NCBI GenBank assembly: GCA_964571135.1
Contig: CAZMZW010000007.1
Coordinates: 62,001 to 126,000 of the forward strand
Direction: 5' to 3'
DNA length: 64,000 nucleotides
Source: CAZMZW01 sp964571135
GTDB taxonomy: Bacteria; Chloroflexota; Anaerolineae; Anaerolineales; Anaerolineaceae
In this document: positions 26,536-35,288 of the stretch, piece by piece
Numbering within the stretch: position 1 is the stretch's first letter
Layout: every line of letters begins with the position of its first letter
Notes under the pieces: model-generated
What the model was told of the DNA's origin: nothing
What the model saw: the letters and a program-made list of their open reading frames with translations, nothing else
The model's database searches: none
Translations under genes and position numbers: made by a program

Positions 26536-26605
26536 CCCAACTTTGTTCATTCATAAAATAAGCTCCCTGTTGGAAAAAGATTTAAACTGTAAAAGATGAA
26601 TAACC

Positions 26606-26640
26606 AACGAGCCGGGATTTAATACTTGGCTCGTTTTCTC
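26606..26640 (+). terminator. Terminator of the ABC exporter operon
   Basis: AACGAGCC (26606-26613) pairs with GGCTCGTT (26628-26635), followed by TTCTCGTTT. It closes the hydrolase/ABC block. Confidence 0.75.
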
Positions 26641-26683
26641 GTTTCTGTATCCACCTCATGTCTGGATTACAATACTTCAACAA

Positions 26684-28390
26684 ATGGATACAAAATACCT
26701 CCTCACCACACCTGAAGAAATGCAAAACTGCGGCTGGGATCAGCTGGACGTCATCCTGATCAGCGGTGATTCGTATATCGACAGCCCGTATATTGGCGTG
26801 GCGGTGATCGGCAGGGTTTTGGAAAAAGCAGGTTTTCGCGTTGGGATCATTTCCCAGCCGGATTTCAAATCAGGAATTGATATCAGCCGCCTGGGCGAAC
26901 CGCGATTGTTTTGGGGGGTGACCGGCGGCAGCGTGGATTCCATGGTGGCCAATACAACCGCCAGCAAAAAGAAGCGCCGCACCGATGATTACACGCCCGG
27001 AGGGGTCAATGACCGCCGACCAGACCGGGCTGTGATGGTCTATGCCAACCTGATCCGCCGCTTTTATAAGAACACCCGTCCGATTGTCCTGGGCGGTATT
27101 GAAGCCTCGTTAAGGCGGGTAGCGCATTATGATTTCTGGGATGATGCCGTCCGCCGTTCCATCCTTTTTGACGCCAAGGCTGATTATTTACTGTATGGAA
27201 TGGCGGAAGGGTCTGTGCTGGCACTTGCGCAAGCCCTGGCACAAGGAGAAATGGTCACTGACCTGCGAGGGATGTGCTACATCACCCGGGAACCGCCTCC
27301 TGGTTATCTCGAGCTGCCTTCGTTTGAAGAGGTGAGTGCAGATAAGGCCGCTTTCACACACATGTTCCATACTTTTTATCGGAATAATGACCCCATCACT
27401 GCTCAAGGTCTAATCCAAAAGCATGGGGATCGCTTTTTGGTCCAGAATCCTCCCCCCGCTTATCCCTCACAATCAGAATTGGATGACATCTATGCCCTGC
27501 CTTACCAGCGGGCTCAGCATCCGTTCTATGAAAAACAGGGTCGGGTGAAAGCGCTGGAGACCATCCGCTTCTCCATTAATATGCAGCGCGGTTGTTATGG
27601 CGAGTGTAATTTTTGTTCGATCGCTGTCCATGAAGGCCGCACGGTACGCTGGCGCAGTGCCGGATCCATCCTGGCGGAAGCCGAAGCGCTCACGCGATTG
27701 CCGGGATTCAAGGGTTACATTCTGGATGTTGGTGGACCAACCGCCAACATGTATGGCTTTGAATGTCCGCTCAAACTCAAAGAGGGTGCCTGTGCCGATA
27801 AGCGCTGCATTTATCCGATAGTCTGTAAAGCGCTGAAACCGGATCATCAAAAACAAACGGACTTGCTTCGCCGCTTACGCCAGATCCCGGGTGTGAAAAA
27901 AGTGTTTGTGGGTTCAGGCATCCGCTATGACCTGGTACTGGTGGATAAAGCCCACGGAGATGAATATATTAAGGAGATCGCCGCTCACCACGTTTCCGGG
28001 CAGCTTAAGCTGGCTCCGGAACATTCCGAGCCGCACGTGCTGGAGAAAATGGGTAAACCCCTGACCAATGATTTGCTGGAGTTCAAGCGCCGCTTTGATG
28101 ATCATTCCCGCCAGGCGGGCAAAAAACAATTTCTCACCTATTACCTCATCGCAGCTCATCCTGGATGCACGGAGGTGGATATGCGTCGTCTGAAACAATT
28201 CGCCAGCCGTGAGCTGCATATCTCTCCTGAGCAGGTCCAGCTCTTTACCCCGCTGCCCTCCACTTATTCAGCCGTGATGTACTATACTGGTCTGGATCCT
28301 TTTTCCCCGAAACCGATTTTTGTGGAGAAGGACCCTGCCCGCCGTGAAAGGCAAAAACAGATCATTGTTGAAAAGGCAAATCAGATTTAA
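26684..28390 (+). CDS. YgiQ family radical SAM protein
   Basis: 568 residues. An N-terminal cobalamin-binding-like region (DVILISGDSYIDSP and GVAVIGRVLEKAGFRVGII) precedes the radical SAM core. The core is anchored by RGCYGECNFCSI near residue 306, the CxxxCxxC cluster motif. Further cysteines in ADKRCIYPIVCK suggest a second metal site. KLAPEHSEPHVL is a family motif. The function of YgiQ proteins is unknown. It is transcribed alone, and a TACAAT box lies close before the ATG. Confidence 0.93.
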   Translation: MDTKYLLTTPEEMQNCGWDQLDVILISGDSYIDSPYIGVAVIGRVLEKAGFRVGIISQPDFKSGIDISRLGEPRLFWGVTGGSVDSMVANTTASKKKRRTDDYTPGGVNDRRPDRAVMVYANLIRRFYKNTRPIVLGGIEASLRRVAHYDFWDDAVRRSILFDAKADYLLYGMAEGSVLALAQALAQGEMVTDLRGMCYITREPPPGYLELPSFEEVSADKAAFTHMFHTFYRNNDPITAQGLIQKHGDRFLVQNPPPAYPSQSELDDIYALPYQRAQHPFYEKQGRVKALETIRFSINMQRGCYGECNFCSIAVHEGRTVRWRSAGSILAEAEALTRLPGFKGYILDVGGPTANMYGFECPLKLKEGACADKRCIYPIVCKALKPDHQKQTDLLRRLRQIPGVKKVFVGSGIRYDLVLVDKAHGDEYIKEIAAHHVSGQLKLAPEHSEPHVLEKMGKPLTNDLLEFKRRFDDHSRQAGKKQFLTYYLIAAHPGCTEVDMRRLKQFASRELHISPEQVQLFTPLPSTYSAVMYYTGLDPFSPKPIFVEKDPARRERQKQIIVEKANQI

Positions 28391-28451
28391 GGAATTACCT
28401 GTTTTTTACCTTAGATTAATTGGGCGATGCACGTATCACCCCCATTGGCAA

Positions 28452-28469
28452 ACAGTCAGAAATGACTGT
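28452..28469. other. Short perfect hairpin between ygiQ-like gene and deoC
   Basis: ACAGTCA-GAAA-TGACTGT forms a 7-bp stem with a GNRA tetraloop. No U-tract follows, so a terminator role is doubtful; it may stabilise the 3' end of the preceding mRNA. Confidence 0.4.
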
Positions 28470-28567
28470 CCATCCTTGCTTATTTAAATAATTGAATATT
28501 CTGGAAAAAATACAGGGTTAGTTTATTTTGATGTAGAATAATTGAAAATTAATAATCGAGGTAACCC

Positions 28568-29287
28568 ATGTCTGAGAGTTTACGTGCTATTGCAAAAATG
28601 ATCGACCATTCCCTCCTTCATCCTACGATGACCGACCATGACCTGATTGCAGGTTGTGAGCTGGCAAAAAAATATGATGTGGCCTCCGTGTGTATTAAAC
28701 CCTATGCTGTTCAACTTGCCAAAGAACAATTAAAAGGATCAGATGTTTTGGTCGGTGCTGTGATTGGTTTCCCTTCTGGCAGCCACAAAGTGGAAGCCAA
28801 AGTTTATGAGGCCGAATTGGCTTTGGCAGATGGTGCGGTTGAGCTGGATATGGTGCTGAACATCGGCAAAGCCCTGAGCCGTGATTGGGAATATATCCGC
28901 CATGAGATAAAAGCCATCAATGACCTCACGGTCAGCCATGGGAAACTTCTCAAAGTAATTTTTGAAACGGATTACGTTGCCCAGGATGAACTGCGTGTTC
29001 AGTTGTGCCATATCTGCAGTGAGATCGCGGTTGCGTTTGTTAAAACTTCTTCCGGGTATAACTATGTCAAACATGCGGATGGACAGATGACCTATGCTGG
29101 TGCATCCGACCATGTACTAAAGCTGATGCGGCGCGAATGTCCACCTTCAGTGCAGGTGAAAGCAGCCGGAAAAGTGAAGACCCTGGATGATGTCCTGCGC
29201 GTACGAGCTCTGGGAGTCACACGGATTGGTGCCACCAGCACTGCCGAGATACTCGAAGAAGCCAAAAAGAGAGGCTTCAAGGACTAA
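28568..29287 (+). CDS. deoC: Deoxyribose-phosphate aldolase
   Basis: Class I aldolase that splits 2-deoxyribose-5-phosphate to glyceraldehyde-3-phosphate and acetaldehyde. AVAFVKTSSGY carries the Schiff-base lysine near residue 160, and VQVKAAGKVKTLDD carries the second active lysine. ELDMVLNIG is the conserved aspartate strand. 239 residues is normal. GAGGTAAC precedes the ATG. It stands alone; a weak terminator-like repeat (TCCCTG with CAGGGA) follows the stop. Confidence 0.96.
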   Translation: MSESLRAIAKMIDHSLLHPTMTDHDLIAGCELAKKYDVASVCIKPYAVQLAKEQLKGSDVLVGAVIGFPSGSHKVEAKVYEAELALADGAVELDMVLNIGKALSRDWEYIRHEIKAINDLTVSHGKLLKVIFETDYVAQDELRVQLCHICSEIAVAFVKTSSGYNYVKHADGQMTYAGASDHVLKLMRRECPPSVQVKAAGKVKTLDDVLRVRALGVTRIGATSTAEILEEAKKRGFKD

Positions 29288-29425
29288 AAACCAAATTTGT
29301 CCCTGTTATTTCCAAAGGTGGCAGGGATATATTATTTCTGGATTAAATTATTCTTTCTCTAAATGAATCCGGCGTTCCAGATTACCAAAGACTGGATTAT
29401 TGATGTAATTTGAAAGGGATGTCTC

Positions 29426-30475
29426 ATGCCAAATATCGATCAACGCCAACTCAAAGGACCCGGTCCTTTACTTAATCCGGATGGCAGCCTGGCAGATATC
29501 GGCTGGGCACGCCAACCTATTCTAGATTGCAATCTGGAAAATGCCCGAGTTTATTCTCCGCTGTTCAGGTTTTGGCAGCCGATGCGTATCAAGCGCTGGG
29601 ATTATTACGGTATTACTACTCCAACTCATTTCTTTTCCTTTACGGTCAGTGATGTGGGTTACCTGGCTTCCATCTTTGCTTATGTGATCGAGTTTGAAAC
29701 CGGCGTTTACCACGAAGAAACGCTCACTATCCCTCTAGCCAAGGGGGTCAGTTTGCCGCACAACAGCACCGATGGTGAAAGTATTTTTGATAATGGCAAA
29801 GTGTGCCTTAAGTTCTCGGTCACCGGTGAAACCCGCAAGATAAGCGTAAACTGGCCTGACTTTTTCAATGGCGGCTTGAAGGCAGAAGTAGAGATGTCCC
29901 TGCCTGTTAGCCATGAATCCATGCTGATCGTTATTCCTATCAAAGGCAAACGTTTTTACTTTAATCGTAAAGTCAACTGCATCCCGGCAAATGGTTGGGC
30001 GGAATTTCAGGGACAGCGCTTTCTCATGCAGTCCAAAACCTGCCTCGCTAATTTGGATTGGGGCCGCGGTGTGTGGGATTACGATTCCTTCTGGGTGTGG
30101 GCAAGTGCGTCTGGATTCTTGCCCGACAAACGCCCTGTGGGTCTGAATCTGGGTTATGGGTTTGGGGATACTAGCCAGGCAACTGAAAACGCGGTCCTAG
30201 TAGATGGCAGGATCCATAAACTGGGACAAGTGGATTTTTCGTATGATAATAAAAATTTCAAAGCACCCTGGACAATGAAATCCCCAGAGGGACGTTTACA
30301 TTTAACTTTTACACCGTTCTTTGAGCGGGTTGCAAAACTGGATCTCAAGGTATTAGCGAGTGAAGTGCATCAACTGTTTGGTCGTTATAATGGCACGGTT
30401 ATTTTGGATTCTGGCGAGAAAATACAAATTGAGAACCTGATCGGCTGGGCGGAAGAGCATCACGCCAAATGGTAG
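29426..30475 (+). CDS. DUF2804 family protein
   Basis: 349-residue beta-rich protein of a conserved family without an established role. WDYYGITTPTHFFSFTVSD near residue 55 and WGRGVWDYDSFWVWASASG near residue 212 are its tryptophan-rich conserved blocks. There is no signal peptide. The following transporter gene overlaps its last seven bases, so the two are probably expressed together. Confidence 0.82.
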   Translation: MPNIDQRQLKGPGPLLNPDGSLADIGWARQPILDCNLENARVYSPLFRFWQPMRIKRWDYYGITTPTHFFSFTVSDVGYLASIFAYVIEFETGVYHEETLTIPLAKGVSLPHNSTDGESIFDNGKVCLKFSVTGETRKISVNWPDFFNGGLKAEVEMSLPVSHESMLIVIPIKGKRFYFNRKVNCIPANGWAEFQGQRFLMQSKTCLANLDWGRGVWDYDSFWVWASASGFLPDKRPVGLNLGYGFGDTSQATENAVLVDGRIHKLGQVDFSYDNKNFKAPWTMKSPEGRLHLTFTPFFERVAKLDLKVLASEVHQLFGRYNGTVILDSGEKIQIENLIGWAEEHHAKW

Positions 30476-31383
30476 ATCAAAATGATCACCCTGGAATCAA
30501 AGTCCAAAGAATAACAGATAGGCGCAAGGCCTATCTGTTCCTCGGGCTGGGTGTCCTTTGCATCGGTACCGGACCGATCTTCGTAAAATTCATCCATGGG
30601 TCCGGCAGCCTGGTGGCTTTTTATCGGCTGCTCATTGCTGCCCTCTTTCTGACCCTGCCTGTGCTGATCCGTAATCAAAGAGCCAGGGTGAAGATTTCAA
30701 AAAGTTCTGTGAGATGGGCGATCCTGGGTGGAGTCGCTTTTTCCATTAATGTGGCTCTGTGGGTGACCGCCCTTTCAATGACCACCGCGTCCAAAGTGAC
30801 CCTGCTGGATAACATGGCTCCCATCTGGGTGGGGCTTTTCGGTTGGCTCCTCTTTGGCAAGCGGGAAGGCTGGGTTTACTGGGTGGGATTGTTGGTTACC
30901 TTCATGGGCGCGGGGTTAATGATCAACCTCCAAAATTTTCAGATTAATTCTTTGCAAGGCGGCGGGGACCTTCTGGGTGTGCTGTGTGGTTTCACTTACG
31001 GTATATATCTTATCCTCACCAGCCGAACCCGAAGCCGGATGGACAGTATTACTTATAGTTGGATCCTGGCTTGCTCTGGCACGGTAACCCTTTTTCTTGT
31101 GAATTTAGCGCTGGGGAGTCTCCCTCAAACCTTATCTCTCCAGAGTCTTTTATTGATATTAGCAATGTCCCTTTCCTCACAGGTATTGGGTTGGATCCTG
31201 ATCAACCATGCTCTTGGGATATTGCCGGTGGAGCTTGCCTCCGTGGTTCTGCTGGGTCAGCCTATTGTGGCGACCCTCCTGGGCATCCTGATCCTCAGTG
31301 AAGTGCCCAGTCTGATCCAAGCCGTGGGAGGGATCCTCTGCCTATCAGGGATCTTCATCGTACAGCGATCCAATATTGAGTAG
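30469..31383 (+). CDS. DMT/EamA family transporter
   Basis: Ten-helix transporter with two EamA repeats. VLCIGTGPIFVKFIHG begins the first repeat and GDLLGVLCGFTYGIYLI the second. A P.VATLLGIL block near the C-terminus is typical. It probably exports a metabolite or amino acid. Start ATG 30469 overlaps the DUF2804 gene. Confidence 0.9.
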   Translation: MVDQNDHPGIKVQRITDRRKAYLFLGLGVLCIGTGPIFVKFIHGSGSLVAFYRLLIAALFLTLPVLIRNQRARVKISKSSVRWAILGGVAFSINVALWVTALSMTTASKVTLLDNMAPIWVGLFGWLLFGKREGWVYWVGLLVTFMGAGLMINLQNFQINSLQGGGDLLGVLCGFTYGIYLILTSRTRSRMDSITYSWILACSGTVTLFLVNLALGSLPQTLSLQSLLLILAMSLSSQVLGWILINHALGILPVELASVVLLGQPIVATLLGILILSEVPSLIQAVGGILCLSGIFIVQRSNIE

Positions 31384-31467
31384 AAGTTGGGTTTTTCCTC
31401 ACCTTGACCCCTTATTCTGCCCCTCTTACAATTCCAACTATTAATAAAACAAAATGGTCTGAATTAA

Positions 31468-32550
31468 ATGCGTAAAAATCCTTTCTGGACCTCAATACTG
31501 GCGATTTTTTTTATCAGCCTTTTTCTTACAAATTGCACTCAAACCAGTACTACGGTCATCCTGCCGACCCCCGTCCTTCATATTCAACAGATCACTCCCA
31601 CCTTGACCTTTACACCGCCCACACCGACCATTACCAAAAAACCGCCAACCCCCTCGCCAGTTCCGGACCACATTGCCACTCTCATTCCCACGACTGATCC
31701 CTATCAGGGGTTATATATCGAAAACCTCAAAAAAATTAAGTATGGAGGCGGGGTGCTCCAAAATGAAGGCTTGTTGGGCGAAGAATTAGGGTTCAAACGC
31801 TACCAGTTTAAATACCGCAGTGAAGGGTTGGATCTGTTTGGGTTCATGGATGTGCCAGATGGAGATGGCCCCTTTCCTGTGGTGATTCTCCTGCATGGTG
31901 CAGTGGATTTTGATTCTTACCAAACAGTGGATTACACCCGGCGTTATGCAGACCCTCTGGCGCAGGCGGGATTCATCGCTATTAATCCCAACCTCCGGGG
32001 ATATGCGCCTTCCCAGGATGGCAATAATGATTTTGGCGTAGGCGATACCATTGATGTGCTTAACCTGGTCAACCTGGTCCGGGCACAGAGCGGTGTGACC
32101 GGCCTGCTTGAAAAAGCCGATAAGCAGAAGATCGGTCTTTGGGGGCATAGTATGGGCGGGGGGATCGTTTTACGCGCGCTGATCGTTGATCCGGGGATCA
32201 AAGCGGGTTTGTTATATGCTTCAGTCAATGCCAACGAGGCGATCAACCTGTCCCATTTTGGCAACGATGGCAGGCGGGAGACCAAATTAAAAGTCCCTGG
32301 AATTGCCCTGGGTTTGATTTCACCTTCTCAATTCCTGGACGAGATCACTGCCCCGCTCAGTATTCACCATGGGGCCGAGGATGAGGCAGTTCCGATAAAA
32401 TGGACGCAGGATCTTTGCAAGCAGCTCCAGGGTCTGGGCAAAAAAGAGGAATGTTTCCTTTATCCAGATCAGGCGCATACTTTTAAAAATGCCGGGGATA
32501 CGCTCTTTATCAAGCGCATAATTGAATTTTTTAATAAGGAATTGAAATAA
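31468..32550 (+). CDS. Secreted lipoprotein alpha/beta hydrolase
   Basis: Signal peptide with lipobox LTNC near residue 23, then a Thr/Pro-rich linker to about residue 75. The catalytic domain has VILLHGAVDF, the elbow GLWGHSMGGGIVL (Ser near 228), HGAEDEAVP for the acid and DQAHTF for the histidine, as in dienelactone-hydrolase/prolyl-oligopeptidase-like enzymes. Immediately after its TAA the same reading frame continues into a second copy of its own C-terminal region. It is probably a surface esterase or peptidase. Confidence 0.85.
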   Translation: MRKNPFWTSILAIFFISLFLTNCTQTSTTVILPTPVLHIQQITPTLTFTPPTPTITKKPPTPSPVPDHIATLIPTTDPYQGLYIENLKKIKYGGGVLQNEGLLGEELGFKRYQFKYRSEGLDLFGFMDVPDGDGPFPVVILLHGAVDFDSYQTVDYTRRYADPLAQAGFIAINPNLRGYAPSQDGNNDFGVGDTIDVLNLVNLVRAQSGVTGLLEKADKQKIGLWGHSMGGGIVLRALIVDPGIKAGLLYASVNANEAINLSHFGNDGRRETKLKVPGIALGLISPSQFLDEITAPLSIHHGAEDEAVPIKWTQDLCKQLQGLGKKEECFLYPDQAHTFKNAGDTLFIKRIIEFFNKELK

Positions 32551-32793
32551 AGGGTCTCTCCTTCCAGTCATTATGCCGAGATACAGGCAGCAGTCAGTAT
32601 TCATCATGGGTTGAGTGACACAACTGTTCCATCGCAATGGTCTAAGGATCTGTGCAGTGAGTTGACCGATTTAGGTAAAAATGTGGAGTGTTTCTTTTAT
32701 CCGGATGCCCCCCATACTTTTGGTGGTGAAATTGAGCAACTTTTTAATCAGCGCGCCGTAGATTTCTTTAGTAAATACCTGCGTACCGGTTGA
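32551..32793 (+). pseudogene. Duplicated C-terminal segment of the lipoprotein hydrolase
   Basis: In the same frame as the gene and directly behind its stop, the sequence reads SPSSHYAEIQAAVSIHHG, then SDTTVP, CFFYPDAPHTF and a final helix. This aligns from end to end with SPSQFLDEITAPLSIHHG, EDEAVP, CFLYPDQAHTF in the intact gene. The catalytic aspartate position and histidine are kept. It has no start or ribosome site of its own, so it is a relic of an older or alternative tail. Confidence 0.8.
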
Positions 32794-32884
32794 AATGACT
32801 TAATAAATATGGTTTAATATCATTTGAAAAGCTTTTTCAGCGGATTGAACAGGAAATTTTCAAAAAGAATTTATAGGAGGAAGA

Positions 32885-33355
32885 ATGTCCAACAAACCAA
32901 TCGATGAAAAAAATGAAAAAGATGAAAAAGATGAAAAAGAAGTTCAAAAGCATGATGAGAAAGTGGAAGAGCGGGATTTGCTCAGCACAATTACCTGGGC
33001 ATTGATTTTGATCTGGGCAGGTGTAACTTTCCTGGCGGTGAACCAGAACTGGCTGGAAAAATTGAATCTGCCCAGGCCGCTTTTTGATAACCTGCTGCCT
33101 CGTGGATTGGAGATGTTTGAACCCCAGGTATGGAACCTGATCGCCCTCGGCGCTGGAGTCATCATCCTCCTGGAAGTGGTTGTCCGTTTGCTGGTTCCAG
33201 CTTATCGGCGTCATATTGGCGGCAGCTTGATCGCAGCGGCAGTATTTATCGGCATTGGGTTGGGCAGCTGGTTCGGCTGGAACATCATCTGGCCGCTCAT
33301 CTTGATTGCAGTGGGCGTGGTGGTATTGATCGGTGGGCTGACCCGCAAACGCTAA
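32885..33355 (+). CDS. Four-helix membrane protein with charged N-terminal tail (DUF5668/LiaF-like)
   Basis: 156 residues. Residues 1-35 are almost all Lys, Glu and Asp and are coded by a 9-base unit (GATGAAAAA) repeated about three times around 32911-32939. Four membrane helices follow, in two pairs, the second being GWNIIWPLILIAVGVVVLIGG, noted by its WP.ILI.xG core typical of DUF5668/LiaF N-domains. TAGGAGG precedes the ATG. Repeat copy number could vary. Confidence 0.7.
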   Translation: MSNKPIDEKNEKDEKDEKEVQKHDEKVEERDLLSTITWALILIWAGVTFLAVNQNWLEKLNLPRPLFDNLLPRGLEMFEPQVWNLIALGAGVIILLEVVVRLLVPAYRRHIGGSLIAAAVFIGIGLGSWFGWNIIWPLILIAVGVVVLIGGLTRKR

Positions 33356-33388
33356 TAGTTTTACAAAAAAAAATTACTTCTGAGCAAG

Positions 33389-33415
33389 AGGTGCGGGTTC
33401 GACTCTCCGAAGGGC
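33389..33415 (+). other. tRNA/tmRNA T-arm-like remnant
   Basis: GGTGCGGGTTCGACTCTCC resembles the T arm found at the 3' end of tmRNA and tRNAs (GGGTTCGACTC core), but only three of the five stem pairs form and no acceptor or 5' part exists. It may be a leftover attachment site. Confidence 0.35.
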
Positions 33416-33464
33416 ACGCCCTAAAGGGTGCAAGCTTCGCGATCTCTGTAAGCAACCCCAACAG

Positions 33465-33497
33465 GCAGGGTTTATTCTCGAAATAACCCTGCTTTTT
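33465..33497 (+). terminator. Strong 12-bp-stem terminator
   Basis: GCAGGGTTTATT (33465-33476) and AAATAACCCTGC (33481-33492) pair perfectly around CTCG and are followed by TTTTTC. It sits 110 bases after the DUF5668-like gene and just behind the T-arm remnant. Confidence 0.88.
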
Positions 33498-33661
33498 CTA
33501 TATATTGGGGGCTACCATTTTCTCAAATATCGTTTTGTGTGCAACCCGTGTGCATTTCAATGGGTATTAGGGTGATCAATTCATCGATTAATTCAGCTTA
33601 ATTGACGCAGTACCTTGAGTGTCCTATTTTCGACTTAAAAAAAGGATGGAATCCCGCCGAA

Positions 33662-35125
33662 TTATTTTTGGATAACCATTTTAAAGGCAATGTCATCCGT
33701 AAAATCTGGCAAAGTGATAGTGACTGTCTTACCCTTACGTGTAATTACGGCGGAATTGACAATATCAACCCCTGTTTTTGTATTGAAAAAATCCACTTTC
33801 CAGTTTGTCGTAGATCCCGGTACGGAAATGGTCACACTTTGTTTGGAGATCACCGGCTGCAGCTTCCAATCCGGGGGTTCGCACTTTGCATCCCGGAACC
33901 AGCCAAGGATCATTTTTTCATTACCTATCACGGCACCGGTTATTGCTGAAGAAGATTGTATATTTAATGGTTTAAAGTTCTTAAAATCCACCTTGTCAAT
34001 AAATCTGGATGCCGCCAGATCGGCATTCGCATACTTGTTTAGATATGACCAGCTCAATTCTGGGAAATAGATCCCAACCCCATCTTCCCACCATAGTGCC
34101 CGGCCATTCATCGCTCCTGATACCATACCTGCCCAAATGGCATGCTTTATCCCCACATCTGCCCTTACTGCAGTGGTTAATGTCGCTGGTTCACTGTCCG
34201 GTGTCAGGGCGCTTAACCCTGATTCACCAATCATGACCGGTTTTTTATATTTATTAATAATACTGGGAACATCAGTAAGAATTTTACGATCCAATTGTCC
34301 GGAAGGCGGATAAGGGTGGATATTGATGAAATCGATGGCATTGCTGAAATTAAAACTCGGCCATCCACTTGTATCAGCCAGTGATGCAGTTATTGGTCGT
34401 TGATGTGAATCAGCAGACCGGATCAATGCAGCTGCTTTTTCCACAAAAGCGATACCAGAAGTCTGAGTTGGTCCTGTGGCGAGATTCACTTCTGAAAAGA
34501 CCTCCCAGGCGGCTATGTTCTCCCGAACCTGCCAGCGTTCCACTAATTTTTTCATCCATGCCAGCCACATCGTTTGGATGGATGATCCCGGCTTGAACAA
34601 TTCAGCGGGCGTGGCAGCCTTTCCTCCGTTGGCAGTGTTGAAAGAGTTCGCTTTCCAATTGGAATAACCGAAATCGGGGGTGCCATTATTCCAATCGTAC
34701 CAGGCGGTGAACGTTAGGATCATATAGAGGCCGTCTGCAGCCGCCTTGTCAAAAACCCGCTCCCATTTTTGTGCCCAGACCATATCGACCTCGCCTTTCG
34801 GCGTGATTCCCGTCCCCATGCTATCCAACTGAATGCGAACCATGCGGCTCCCACCATTGCGGGTTAAATCCAATAATTGAAGATATTGTTGGGGCTCATA
34901 GCCGGCCACGTTCCTTGAAAAAAAGAATTGCTGTATTCCATCCAGGCTAAAATAGAAATCCCCTTTGGTTAAGGTGATTTTTGGAAGCGAAATAGGGGTC
35001 GCCGTCGGTGCAATCGTTGGTGGAAGGGTTGCGGGTGGATTAATTGAACCAACAGGCGTGCATCCTGAAATTAACAAACTCAAAACAACTGTTAGTACCA
35101 GTATTTCTTTCTTTAAGTTCATCAT
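33662..35125 (-). CDS. Secreted GH-A clan glycoside hydrolase-like lipoprotein, copy 1
   Basis: Signal with lipobox LISGC near residue 22, a Thr/Pro linker, then a TIM-barrel cellulase-like domain. WEVFSEVNL near residue 210 carries the probable acid/base glutamate, and KPVMIGESGLS near residue 305 the probable nucleophile. A beta-sandwich C-terminal domain follows (about 400-487). I choose ATG 35125, behind GAGGTAAAA, over a TTG at 35140. The tandem paralogue is at 35289-36755. The substrate is unknown. Confidence 0.8.
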   Translation of the reverse strand: MMNLKKEILVLTVVLSLLISGCTPVGSINPPATLPPTIAPTATPISLPKITLTKGDFYFSLDGIQQFFFSRNVAGYEPQQYLQLLDLTRNGGSRMVRIQLDSMGTGITPKGEVDMVWAQKWERVFDKAAADGLYMILTFTAWYDWNNGTPDFGYSNWKANSFNTANGGKAATPAELFKPGSSIQTMWLAWMKKLVERWQVRENIAAWEVFSEVNLATGPTQTSGIAFVEKAAALIRSADSHQRPITASLADTSGWPSFNFSNAIDFINIHPYPPSGQLDRKILTDVPSIINKYKKPVMIGESGLSALTPDSEPATLTTAVRADVGIKHAIWAGMVSGAMNGRALWWEDGVGIYFPELSWSYLNKYANADLAASRFIDKVDFKNFKPLNIQSSSAITGAVIGNEKMILGWFRDAKCEPPDWKLQPVISKQSVTISVPGSTTNWKVDFFNTKTGVDIVNSAVITRKGKTVTITLPDFTDDIAFKMVIQK

Positions 35126-35288
35126 TTTTACCTCTGTCAAGATATGAAACTGTCAATAGCATTTACAAGTGTCCTTAGATTCCATACAATCAATAAAAAG
35201 GAGAAATGACTGCCCCCAGAATCCAATTTGTCTGTGTTCAACCCCATACAGTTTCGCTTTCAAAATAAGGACATAGAAAACCACGATA

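Noticed and set aside
32911..32939. A CRISPR-like or regulatory tandem repeat
   Set aside because: The 9-base repeats are in frame and simply code for the Lys/Asp/Glu-rich start of a membrane protein.
33389..33480. A tmRNA or complete tRNA
   Set aside because: Only a T-arm-like piece with two mismatched pairs is present; no acceptor stem or tag-peptide frame.
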